DNA of 38,692 bases, from the IMG/VR virus record IMGVR_UViG_3300031825_000046, positions 1 to 38,692 of that record. One strand, written 5' to 3'. Every line of letters begins with the position of its first letter. The stretch's first letter is position 1. The notes beneath the pieces are model-generated. The model searched no databases and was not told where the DNA came from. It saw only the letters and a program-made list of their open reading frames with translations. Below are positions 13,461-20,137 of the stretch, piece after piece. This DNA comes from a virus. A program made the translations under genes and the position numbers.

Positions 13461-14543
13461 GTGACCTTCATCCCCCCACCGCCCCCGCCAGCCGCAAAGC
13501 CAGTGTTGATGCTCGACACCGAGTGTTACCAAAACTACTGGCTTTGCGCGTTTGACGACGGCACGTACTTTGAGATGACCGAGACCCAGCCGCTGGATGT
13601 GGCTGGGTTGGCGGCCAAGCTGCGTACCTGCAAAATCGTCACCTTCAACGGCAACGGCTATGACATGCCGATAATTTGCCTGGCACTGCAGGGCGCCACC
13701 ACATACGACCTCAAGGCTGCGAGCAATCGCATCATCGTGGATGGCGTGAAGCCTTGGGATATTTGCCGCGTGTTCGATTGGATCGACCACATCGACTTGA
13801 TAGAGGTGAAGCCTGGCCAGGGCTCGCTCAAGGCCTACGGCGGCAAGATGCACTCGCGCAAACTGCAGGACTTGCCGATTGAGCCGGATGCGTGGATCAC
13901 CGATGACCAGCGCGAGGTGCTGCGCGCATACTGCTTCAACGATCTGGTGACTACGCGCGATCTCTATGACGCCATGCAGACGCAGCTTGCTCTGCGAGTT
14001 GACATGAGCGCCGAGTACGGCGTGGACCTGCGCAGCAAGAGCGATGCGCAGATTGCCGAGGCTGCCATGCGCCAGGTGCTCGGCTTCAAGCCCGTAGCGC
14101 CCTATATTGCCCCCGGAACACAGTTTTATTACCGCCCGCCCCCGTGGATGCGGTTTGTGAACCAGCCGCTTTTGGAGATGCTGGAGCAAAACCCCTTCAC
14201 CATCACACAGGCAGGCGGTGTGCAGATGACCGACACCCTCGCCAACACCGTCATTCGCATCGGCGGCACGGCGTACAAGATGGGCATCGGCGGGCTGCAT
14301 AGCATGGAGAGTTGCATCTGCCATGTGACCGATGAGGCGCATGAGATCGGGGATTGGGATGTCAACTCCTACTACCCAAATTTGATATTGAATACTGGCA
14401 TCTACCCGCAGCAGATTGGCCCTCGATTCTCGGAGGTGTACCGGGGGTGGATTGACACGCGGCTAAAAGCAAAGCATCGTGCGTCCGAATTGAAAGCGGA
14501 AATCAAGACACTTAAAGCCAAGATTGCGTCTTTGCCAAAATGA
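13461..14543 (+). CDS. Family B DNA polymerase, N-terminal half (exonuclease + palm motif A)
   Basis: A 360-residue first half of a split DNA polymerase. The start is GTG 13461 with a weak ribosome-binding site. A Pro-rich leader is followed by the proofreading exonuclease: Exo I LDTECYQ (D19, E21), Exo II FNGNGYD (N63, D68) and Exo III YCFND (Y157, D161). Palm motif A is DVNSYYPNL (300-308), preceded by GIGGLHS (275-281), typical of phage polymerases of this group. The chain ends 55 residues later in a charged helix (RASELKAEIKTLKAKIASLPK) and a TGA. Motifs B and C are missing; they lie in the gene at 15220. An HNH-AP2 gene separates the halves. Intact homologues would continue directly into the fingers. 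Confidence 0.9.
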   Translation: MTFIPPPPPPAAKPVLMLDTECYQNYWLCAFDDGTYFEMTETQPLDVAGLAAKLRTCKIVTFNGNGYDMPIICLALQGATTYDLKAASNRIIVDGVKPWDICRVFDWIDHIDLIEVKPGQGSLKAYGGKMHSRKLQDLPIEPDAWITDDQREVLRAYCFNDLVTTRDLYDAMQTQLALRVDMSAEYGVDLRSKSDAQIAEAAMRQVLGFKPVAPYIAPGTQFYYRPPPWMRFVNQPLLEMLEQNPFTITQAGGVQMTDTLANTVIRIGGTAYKMGIGGLHSMESCICHVTDEAHEIGDWDVNSYYPNLILNTGIYPQQIGPRFSEVYRGWIDTRLKAKHRASELKAEIKTLKAKIASLPK

Positions 14544-14552
14544 CCGTATAAT
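14524..14552 (+). promoter_or_regulatory. Promoter of the inserted HNH-AP2 gene (near-leaderless)
   Basis: TTGCGT (14524-14529), a 17-bp spacer and a perfect TATAAT (14547-14552). The predicted start, about 14559, is one or two bases before the HNH ATG at 14561, and no ribosome-binding site precedes that ATG. This would produce a leaderless or nearly leaderless mRNA. The -35 lies inside the last codons of the upstream polymerase half. Confidence 0.6.
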
Positions 14553-14560
14553 TCAAACTT

Positions 14561-15238
14561 ATGGCAAAATATAGACGCGACACCCCGTACCACAAGCGGT
14601 TTAAGCCGGTGCATGAGTTCATCGTGTCCACGCACCCGCTTTATCAAGTGTGGAACAACATGATTGGGCGTTGTTGCAATCCCGATAACGGTAACTACGC
14701 AAACTACGGAGGACGTGGGATCGCTGTGTGTGCCGATTGGCGGCATTCGTTTGAGCGGTTCGCGCTTGACATGGGCATGCCGCCGTCCGACCTACATTCG
14801 CTGGACAGGATCAATAATGAGTTGAGCTACTGCAAGGAGAACTGCCGATGGGCGTCCCGTTCCGAGCAGATGCACAACCGGCGCAAATTCAAGTCAAACA
14901 CGACTGGATTTACTGGCGTCGTTGCCGCAAAGAACGGGCGGTTTTCGGCGCGGTATGACGACGACAAAGACCGATACCGCCTCGGTAACTTTGGCAGTGC
15001 GCAAGAGGCTGCCGCGTATCGGGACATCTTTATCGCAATACTGGCGATAGACAAAGAGGCGGCTATGCTGATGACGGAACGCCGTGCACGATACGACAGC
15101 GCCACGGGCGTTCGTGGCATCTCAGCGCATTCCGATGGCGGGTTCATTGTGCGCAAGACAATCGGCGGTGTGCGTAAGTACCTTGGTTACAGAAAAACAT
15201 TCGATGAGGCGCTGGAGCTATGGAGCGAGCACAATTAG
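14561..15238 (+). CDS. HNH homing endonuclease with AP2-like DNA-binding repeats
   Basis: A 225-residue protein. The N-terminal HNH domain follows the phage pattern: HPLYQVWNNMIGRCCNP (25-41), YGGRGIAVCADW (49-60), F..DMGMPP, LDRINNELSYCKENCRWAS (81-99) and EQMHNRR (102-108). Two AP2-like beta modules follow: NTTGFTGVVAAKNGRFSARY (113-132) with LGNFGSAQEAAAYRD, and SATGVRGISAHSDGGFIVRK (180-199) with LGYRKTFDEALELW. AP2 repeats give long target-site recognition in homing enzymes. The gene interrupts the DNA polymerase gene and its 3' end overlaps the start of the second half by 19 bases. No intron core could fit around it, so it is a free-standing homing endonuclease that split its host gene. 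Confidence 0.9.
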   Translation: MAKYRRDTPYHKRFKPVHEFIVSTHPLYQVWNNMIGRCCNPDNGNYANYGGRGIAVCADWRHSFERFALDMGMPPSDLHSLDRINNELSYCKENCRWASRSEQMHNRRKFKSNTTGFTGVVAAKNGRFSARYDDDKDRYRLGNFGSAQEAAAYRDIFIAILAIDKEAAMLMTERRARYDSATGVRGISAHSDGGFIVRKTIGGVRKYLGYRKTFDEALELWSEHN

Positions 15239-16176
15239 AGTCGCGCTTGGCAGAACTTGAGCGCGAGTTTTCCCGCGAGAAGCGGGTGGCCGATAGCTAT
15301 AAAATTTTGGCAAACGGCACCTTTGGCAAGCTGGGCAACGTGTGGTCGATCTTCTACGCCCCGAGCGAGATGATCCAAGTGACCGTGACTGGCCAACTGG
15401 CGCTGCTCATGCTGATCGAAATGCTGGAGATGTGCGGTATCAGCGTCATCTCGGCCAACACAGACGGCATCATCCTCAAGACGCCCCGTGCGCTGGCCGC
15501 CCAACGTGACTCTATCTTGCGCTGGTGGGAAGCGACCACGGGGTTCGAGACTGAGCGCACGGACTACCGGCTGCTGGCCCAGGCTGACGTGAATACCTAT
15601 TGCGCCATCCAGCCAGACGGCACAGTGAAGCTCAAGGGCCGGCTGGCGCCGCCCGAGCCAGGACCCAGCGGCTGGCCCAACCCCACCGGGCAGGTTTGCG
15701 TGGACGCCGTAGTGGCCTACCTACGCGACGGTATGCCCCTGGAGGAAACGATCTACAACTGCACCGACATCCGGCAGTTTCTGCATGTGCGCGCCGTCAA
15801 GGGCGGTGGATCATGGTGCCCTGACGGTCATCTGCCACCGAGCAGCAAGGTGACGCAGAAGTTCATGCGTGAGCGCCTGGGCGGCGGGCCGTGGTTCGGC
15901 ACGCCCAAAGACGCCGTAATCGCCGCCTATGACGATCTGGTGGCCCGCAATGATGCCAAGCGCCAGTATCTGGGTAAGGTGGTGCGCTGGTACTATGCGC
16001 TGGCCTGCCGTGGCGCTATCGTGACGCCCACAGGTGGGCAGGTGGCCAAGGCCGAGGGCGTGCGCCCGCTCATGGAATTGCCGGACGTGATGCCGACCGA
16101 TGTGAACCGCAGCAAGTACGTCGAGGATGCTCGGGCAATGCTGGCTGAGATTGGAGTTCGATATGACCGCTTATGA
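15220..16176 (+). CDS. Family B DNA polymerase, C-terminal half (motifs B and C)
   Basis: A 318-residue second half of the polymerase. ATG 15220 lies inside the HNH gene, with GAGG ten bases upstream, so it has its own initiation signal. It opens with a charged helix (RAQLESRLAELEREFSREKR), then motif B YKILANGTFGKLG (K28, N32, F35-G36) and motif C SANTDGIIL (D82 retained; Asn where most family B enzymes have the first Asp). The remaining 230 residues form the rest of palm and thumb. The reading frame differs from the first half, so the two must work as separate subunits. The helices flanking the break could pair to rejoin the fingers (inference). Confidence 0.9.
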   Translation: MERAQLESRLAELEREFSREKRVADSYKILANGTFGKLGNVWSIFYAPSEMIQVTVTGQLALLMLIEMLEMCGISVISANTDGIILKTPRALAAQRDSILRWWEATTGFETERTDYRLLAQADVNTYCAIQPDGTVKLKGRLAPPEPGPSGWPNPTGQVCVDAVVAYLRDGMPLEETIYNCTDIRQFLHVRAVKGGGSWCPDGHLPPSSKVTQKFMRERLGGGPWFGTPKDAVIAAYDDLVARNDAKRQYLGKVVRWYYALACRGAIVTPTGGQVAKAEGVRPLMELPDVMPTDVNRSKYVEDARAMLAEIGVRYDRL

Positions 16177-16309
16177 ACTGCCTGCCGGCTATGTCCGTGT
16201 TGCCTTGCGACCTGGCAACACGATCATTGCGTTCGGTCCAGGAATGCCCGTGATTTTCTATGACGACACCCGCAAAGCATGGAGGCCGCTCACTGCGGTG
16301 AAATCATGA
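16163..16309 (+). CDS. Small hypothetical protein, 48 aa
   Basis: ATG 16163 overlaps the end of the polymerase gene by 14 bases and has GGAG six bases upstream; the stop overlaps the HNH start (ATGA). The sequence is beta-rich (YVRVALRPGNTIIAFG, GMPVIFYDDTRKAW) and could be a small SH3-like barrel. No family recognised. Confidence 0.65.
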   Translation: MTAYELPAGYVRVALRPGNTIIAFGPGMPVIFYDDTRKAWRPLTAVKS

Positions 16310-16704
16310 CCGTCGATGAACTGTTCCCGCTTCCACCCGGTCCTCGGCCTGTCGCGCGCCGTAGCCCCTACGATTCGCTATTTCAGCGTCTGGTGGCTAA
16401 CAGTGAGGCCGACCCCGATAACCCTCGCGCATGCTGGGTATGGATCGGCAAGGTGCGTTCTGGTGGCAGCCACGCCTATCCGCATGTCAATGTGTGGCGC
16501 GATGGACGTGTTAAGACGTTCAAGGCCCACCGCGTGATGATGGAGGAAGTGCTTGGCCGGCCGCTAGATCCTTGGATCGAAGTTGACCATCGGTGCCACA
16601 ACACGCTCTGTATCAATCCCGACCACTTGCGCGAGGCGACGTTCGTGGAGAACCAGAACAATCGCCGTGGCTATCGACCAGTCACTTGCCAGAGCCGCGA
16701 CTGA
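16306..16704 (+). CDS. HNH endonuclease (HNH_3-type), 132 aa
   Basis: ATG 16306 overlaps the preceding stop by four bases. The catalytic region is IEVDHRCHNTLCINPDHL (about residues 95-112), then FVENQNNR, the DH..C..N...C.NP.HL pattern of HNH_3 phage homing-type nucleases. An upstream beta region (ACWVWIGKV...YPHVNVWRDGRVKTFKAHRVMME) is the usual NUMOD-like strand pair. It is the last gene of the rightward block and converges on the lysis-end gene, overlapping its 3' end by 23 bases. It may be a third mobile endonuclease or a functional phage nuclease. Confidence 0.85.
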   Translation: MTVDELFPLPPGPRPVARRSPYDSLFQRLVANSEADPDNPRACWVWIGKVRSGGSHAYPHVNVWRDGRVKTFKAHRVMMEEVLGRPLDPWIEVDHRCHNTLCINPDHLREATFVENQNNRRGYRPVTCQSRD

Positions 16705-17239
16705 CGAACCAGTAGGCAAACGCCGTGGACGCCTGCGCTGTGACCCAGGCAAACGCCTGCATGCCGGCCTCGAACCGCTGTGCCTGCGTCATGTCGCCCC
16801 AGCCGTCCGTCATGTGACGAATCAGCAGCCAGTTCAAATACAACGCGGCGCCAGCCAGCAGCACTGTGAGCACCGGACGGATCAGTTTGTTGAACACACT
16901 GGCCCAGACCAGCAGGAAGCCCCATTTGCCGGCTGCCTTGATGTCGTCGGCCGTCACACGCTCAGCGCCTGCTATTTCGCCAATGGCGCCCATACGGGCC
17001 GTCTCGAACGCAGCCTCACCTTCGATGACAGCAATCTCTTTGCGGCCAGCGGCCTCGGCTTGGGCCACCGCCAGATCCTTATCGCGCATCGTGGCATCGT
17101 GATCCCAGCGAGCACGTTCATGGTCGAGTTCCAGGCGCTTGACATCCACATCAGCCTTGCGGTTGAGGATGGCGAAGATGCCTCCGATGATGCTGCCAAA
17201 GGCTGACGAGCCCAGCAGGGCAATGATGGATGCGATCAT
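16682..17239 (-). CDS. Three-TM holin-like membrane protein with charged cytoplasmic helix
   Basis: A 185-residue protein from ATG 17239, which overlaps the DUF5675-like stop (ATGA). Predicted membrane segments are residues 2-25 (SIIALLGSSAFGSIIGGIFAI), 106-140 (one long or two short: WGFLLVWASVF and RPVLTVLLAGAALYLNWLLI) and 162-180 (AFAWVTAQASTAFAYWFVS). Between the first two lies about 75 residues of charged helix (VDVKRLELDHERARWDHD...). The topology resembles gene-transfer-agent and phage 3TM holins, and the position at the end of the late operon, next to cell-wall genes, fits lysis. A virion-release accessory is an alternative. Confidence 0.65.
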   Translation of the reverse strand: MIASIIALLGSSAFGSIIGGIFAILNRKADVDVKRLELDHERARWDHDATMRDKDLAVAQAEAAGRKEIAVIEGEAAFETARMGAIGEIAGAERVTADDIKAAGKWGFLLVWASVFNKLIRPVLTVLLAGAALYLNWLLIRHMTDGWGDMTQAQRFEAGMQAFAWVTAQASTAFAYWFVSRGSGK

Positions 17240-17664
17240 GATGTGATCTCCAAAGTAAAGGGTTCGTCGCCGGCCCATTGCATGAAACGACGCAGCGCCG
17301 GCCGGCTGACAAGCACCGCACGCTGCATTTTGCCAGAGACGTTGATCATGGTGCCGCGACGTTCTCCAGGCGCGATACAGCCCTGCAGCTGCGTCGTCCA
17401 ACCCTTGGTGAGGTCTCCAGCAAGGTTGGCGCTATGAATCAGCACAGCGGAGCGCCCGGGCACATTTTTGACCTCGTAGACGCGACCAAACTTCGGGCTG
17501 CCCACAATGGCGCATTCATAGCGCCCTGGCGGGATGCAACTGATCTGGCGCTGGTTATCGCGCCATGGCAACTCGATCGTGTAGACCTGCTGACCGTCGA
17601 AGCGCAGCGTGCCGTATGTGCCCTCGTCCGAGGACGGCTCGCGCTGCAGTGTGGCCAGCTTCAT
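17236..17664 (-). CDS. DUF5675-family protein, likely lysis-associated
   Basis: A 142-residue protein starting at ATG 17664 (MKLATLQREPSSDEGTYG). It shows the DUF5675 pattern: TYGTLRFDG, TIELPWRDNQ, ISCIPPGRYEC, KFGRVYEVKNVPGRSAVLIH, AGDLTKGW, and LQGCIAPGER with a central Gly-Cys. The H and GC motifs resemble an L,D-transpeptidase-like or cysteine-hydrolase arrangement, so a peptidoglycan-acting role is plausible but unproven. Genes of this family often occupy the endolysin position of phages. Its start overlaps the stop of the 38-aa membrane protein. Confidence 0.8.
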   Translation of the reverse strand: MKLATLQREPSSDEGTYGTLRFDGQQVYTIELPWRDNQRQISCIPPGRYECAIVGSPKFGRVYEVKNVPGRSAVLIHSANLAGDLTKGWTTQLQGCIAPGERRGTMINVSGKMQRAVLVSRPALRRFMQWAGDEPFTLEITS

Positions 17665-17777
17665 TTGAGCCTCAACCACGCGGCTTCGACAATTACGGCT
17701 ATTGCAACACCGAACGCGATGTATGACCACAGGAATGACCAATCGATCTCGGCGGCAATGATGACTTCATTGATCAC
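17661..17777 (-). CDS. Single-TM small membrane protein, 38 aa
   Basis: The start is GTG 17777, overlapping the upstream stop (GTGA); the stop overlaps the next ATG (ATGA). The 38 residues hold one hydrophobic segment (FLWSYIAFGVAIAVIVEAAW, about 15-34) preceded by two acidic residues and followed by RLK, giving a clear inside-positive C-terminus. Position between two lysis-region genes suggests a holin partner, antiholin or Rz-like small protein (inference). It is too small to be found by length filters; the double overlap is the main evidence. Confidence 0.6.
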   Translation of the reverse strand: MINEVIIAAEIDWSFLWSYIAFGVAIAVIVEAAWLRLK

Positions 17778-18091
17778 TTTGCAAGGCCCTTCGACGTGAG
17801 ATCAACTTTCTTGTTGACCCCGGTTCGTTCCATAAGAAGTTCCATGTACAACTCGACACGCTTGAGTGTCTCCATCGTGACCATGGTACCCTCGATCCTG
17901 GCCACATCCTTTTGCAACTGGACGATGGCTGTGTCCTGCACGTCGAGTTTTCGGATGAACGCCTGCTGCGACTCGTACATGCGCCAGATAAAAATGAAAC
18001 AGCCGAGCACAAGTGCTCTAACACCCCAGTCGATAAACTGGTTGATGCGCTGCCGTGCCTTTACGTTGTCCATTTCATCATCGGCCTTCAT
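17774..18091 (-). CDS. TM-anchored coiled-coil protein, 105 aa
   Basis: ATG 18091 has GAGG upstream and overlaps the preceding stop by four bases. One membrane segment (WGVRALVLGCFIFIWRMY, about 23-40) is followed by a helical coiled-coil tail (QAFIRKLDVQDTAIVQLQKDVARIEGTMVTMETLKRVELYMELLM). This N-in, C-out anchor plus coil resembles phage hemolysin XhlA-like or i-spanin-like proteins; which one is not certain. Confidence 0.65.
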   Translation of the reverse strand: MKADDEMDNVKARQRINQFIDWGVRALVLGCFIFIWRMYESQQAFIRKLDVQDTAIVQLQKDVARIEGTMVTMETLKRVELYMELLMERTGVNKKVDLTSKGLAK

Positions 18092-18603
18092 GGTCGCCTC
18101 GCTAAAAAGAAGTCGTTGGTGATTTCATGACCGAATGATACAGCCACGGACGAAAACAGGGCTGGGCCAAAACTGCCGGCAGAATCAAGAAATCGTGCGG
18201 CCACAGCCTGATTGCAGAACCACCGTCCAGACTGCGACCACTGCATTGGCCACGCTGTCGCAAAGGCACCTCGCAGATCATAGGGCTCGCCATCGTGCTC
18301 GGCGAACCACTCCGTGCTAGCCTGCACGCTCCATGCTGGCACGTCAATGATGCGCCAGTGGCCTTCTGCAAGCCTGACGCCGCTCTTGGTGCGAACCCCG
18401 TTCTTTGACCCCGTGCGCAGGCTTCCTTCGCGGATGCTGGCGCTGGCGATCGTCACCGTGCCGTCAGAGTGCTCTGCGTGGATAGCCTCCACATGGGTAA
18501 CCTGGGCGAAGTTGCCTTTCTGGCCCAGACGTGTGACTGCCCAGCCGAGTCTTGCCGCCAGCGTGTCACCACTGTGGTCGCCGATGTAGAGGGCTATTTT
18601 CAT
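18088..18603 (-). CDS. Putative permuted NlpC/P60 (YiiX/YebB-like) peptidase
   Basis: A 171-residue protein from ATG 18603 (MKIALYIGDHSGD). The order of likely catalytic residues is reversed relative to classic NlpC/P60 enzymes: THVEAIHAE comes first (His near residue 35, with Glu) and WFCNQAVAA (Cys near residue 140) comes last. That is the circularly permuted papain-like layout of the YiiX/YaeF group. DGTVTIASASIREGSLRT and HWRIIDVPAW fill the strands between. It lies in the lysis region, so peptidoglycan or lipid/amide hydrolysis is plausible. The start overlaps the upstream stop in TGATG. Confidence 0.65.
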   Translation of the reverse strand: MKIALYIGDHSGDTLAARLGWAVTRLGQKGNFAQVTHVEAIHAEHSDGTVTIASASIREGSLRTGSKNGVRTKSGVRLAEGHWRIIDVPAWSVQASTEWFAEHDGEPYDLRGAFATAWPMQWSQSGRWFCNQAVAARFLDSAGSFGPALFSSVAVSFGHEITNDFFLARRP

Positions 18604-18947
18604 CAGATGTGCTTTCCGCTCGGGTCGGCGGCGTCCAGGATTAACGCAAATCGCACGGCAAATGCCTGCCGCCAGGTGTCGTGGTGCTTTGGCTCGTATG
18701 CGTACCGCTTGAGACGTCCTGTTACAAGCTCTCCCCACCATGCAGGGAAGTCAAGAAGTGGCGCCGACAGAGCGATGTTCATCAGCCAGTCCAGCAGCAC
18801 GGCAGGCGGCAGAACAACGGTGTAGCCAAGCCACTTCATCGGAGCTGGCGCCAAACCGTCATCTATAGCGCGCTTGAGGTTCATCACCGCGAGGTAGTAA
18901 ATATACAACACGTAGATTCCGACGATATATGCAAGTGCAAATTTCAT
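18603..18947 (-). CDS. Membrane protein of unknown function, 114 aa
   Basis: Two likely membrane segments: residues 3-21 (FALAYIVGIYVLYIYYLAV) and about 40-62 (LGYTVVLPPAVLLDWLMNIALSA). A soluble C-terminus follows (RLKRYAYEPKHHDTWRQAFAVRFALILDAADPSGKHI). No family recognised. Its place between the fibre/chaperone genes and the lysis genes makes a role in lysis or host-envelope modification possible. Confidence 0.6.
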   Translation of the reverse strand: MKFALAYIVGIYVLYIYYLAVMNLKRAIDDGLAPAPMKWLGYTVVLPPAVLLDWLMNIALSAPLLDFPAWWGELVTGRLKRYAYEPKHHDTWRQAFAVRFALILDAADPSGKHI

Positions 18948-18952
18948 GGCCG

Positions 18953-19288
18953 CTACTCCGCATCAATAGCCGCTAAGGCGGTCCGTGCATCAGAAAGAGC
19001 GCGATAGGTCACGTTGTCAATGTATGCTTGCCCTACAGTGATGCCAAGCCGCTGACGCTCGCTCTCAAGCAAGGCCCAGTCCTTTTCCAGATGGATGAGG
19101 TTGAAACAACCTATTAAGTCGAGTATCTGGCGGCGACGTTGCTCTTTGGATGGAGGCGCAATAGGCAGCTTTCTTTGTTCAAGAAGAAGCGCTAATTCTT
19201 CCTCTGTGATTTCGACACACCCATCCGGCAAACCAGCAGCAGAGTTCGCCCTGAATGTGTCGTTGTTTGGTGCTTTGAAGATCGGCAT
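18953..19288 (-). CDS. Tail fibre assembly-like protein, 111 aa
   Basis: ATG 19288 lies four bases after the fibre stop; the longer upstream frame is shadow of the fibre gene. The protein starts MPIFKAPNNDTF and continues with an acidic helix (EITEEELALLLEQRKLPIAPP), then a basic and a long amphipathic helix (LIHLEKDWALLESERQRLG). This order, and the position directly downstream of a fibre gene, fit small phage fibre-assembly chaperones. Sequence match to a named family is not certain. Confidence 0.55.
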   Translation of the reverse strand: MPIFKAPNNDTFRANSAAGLPDGCVEITEEELALLLEQRKLPIAPPSKEQRRRQILDLIGCFNLIHLEKDWALLESERQRLGITVGQAYIDNVTYRALSDARTALAAIDAE

Positions 19289-19292
19289 GATT

Positions 19293-20114
19293 TCAACGGA
19301 CAATTTGTACGCTAACCCAGCGGGTATCTGTTGGCGTTCCAGACGATCTAGCAATAGTGTTGATCTTAAGTGCCGAGGCAGTTGGTAATGTATCGTAATC
19401 GACACATCCCATATATGCCTCGGTTCCAGCGTTGTGCTCGGTAGTGATGGATGCCGAATAATTTGCATCACTCATTGGCGTCGCAAAGTTGATCGTATAG
19501 GTGCCGTTAGTATTGCGAGTCACGCTTGTAACATTTCCCCCTGCCGTAGGCGCATTTGTGCCAGCCACAGTGCCATCAAATACGCACCATGCCCGAATAC
19601 GATACGTGGACGTATCTGCTACTACAGGAGTCCCATCGGCTTTCACGATATGCACTTTGAACGTACTGGTCGTGATGGCCTCAAACTCCAACTTGTCGCC
19701 CGCCATTGTGGTGTAGTTTGTGGCACCATCAACGGCGAAGGTTGCGCCATTGGTAATGATGGTCCCGGCAATCGGATACAGGGTACGCCGCGCGCCGGCC
19801 TGGGGGGCGTTCGCAATGGCAGTGATCGTGACAGCAGCTCCTGTGCCGTCGATCACATTGGGTTGCGCCCACAAGTCCATCGTGGTGGCATGCATGGCAA
19901 CAGTGCCACGCGCCTCATTGATAGCGCCAGTAAAAGTGGCACCAGCAGTGCCCGCGACAGCAAGCGCCGTACGTGCATCGGCCGCAGTCCCTGTCGATCC
20001 GAATAGACCGTTCAGATAATCCCAGACTGCGCCAAATCCAGTACGGCCTGTCGCGTTGCTAGGCGCACTAGCCCCAGTCCCGGCAATACTATCTCTTGAT
20101 GGAAGGGCTGACAT
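19293..20114 (-). CDS. Tail fibre / receptor-binding protein
   Basis: A 273-residue protein with an N-terminal Gly/Ala-rich region (NATGRTGFGAVWDYLNGLFG), a segment AADARTALAVAGTAGATFTGAI as seen near the base of many phage fibres, then a beta-rich body full of Thr, Asn and Gly. The last 90 residues (VTSVTRNTNGTYTINFATPMSDANYSASI ... RWVSVQIVR) look like a compact C-terminal beta domain that could contact the receptor. It follows the gpJ-like gene and precedes the chaperone-like gene. AGGT lies upstream of the ATG. Confidence 0.8.
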   Translation of the reverse strand: MSALPSRDSIAGTGASAPSNATGRTGFGAVWDYLNGLFGSTGTAADARTALAVAGTAGATFTGAINEARGTVAMHATTMDLWAQPNVIDGTGAAVTITAIANAPQAGARRTLYPIAGTIITNGATFAVDGATNYTTMAGDKLEFEAITTSTFKVHIVKADGTPVVADTSTYRIRAWCVFDGTVAGTNAPTAGGNVTSVTRNTNGTYTINFATPMSDANYSASITTEHNAGTEAYMGCVDYDTLPTASALKINTIARSSGTPTDTRWVSVQIVR

Positions 20115-20137
20115 AATTTACCTCGCTTTCGCAGATT

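Noticed and set aside
14544-15220. A group I intron or intein in the DNA polymerase gene
   Set aside because: The HNH ORF fills almost the whole insertion and overlaps the second half, leaving no room for an intron core. Stops and frame changes between halves exclude an intein.
16713-16760. Repeated AGGCAAACGCC with a small hairpin as a convergent terminator
   Set aside because: It lies inside the coding part of the 3TM protein, lacks a T-tract and is explained by codon use.
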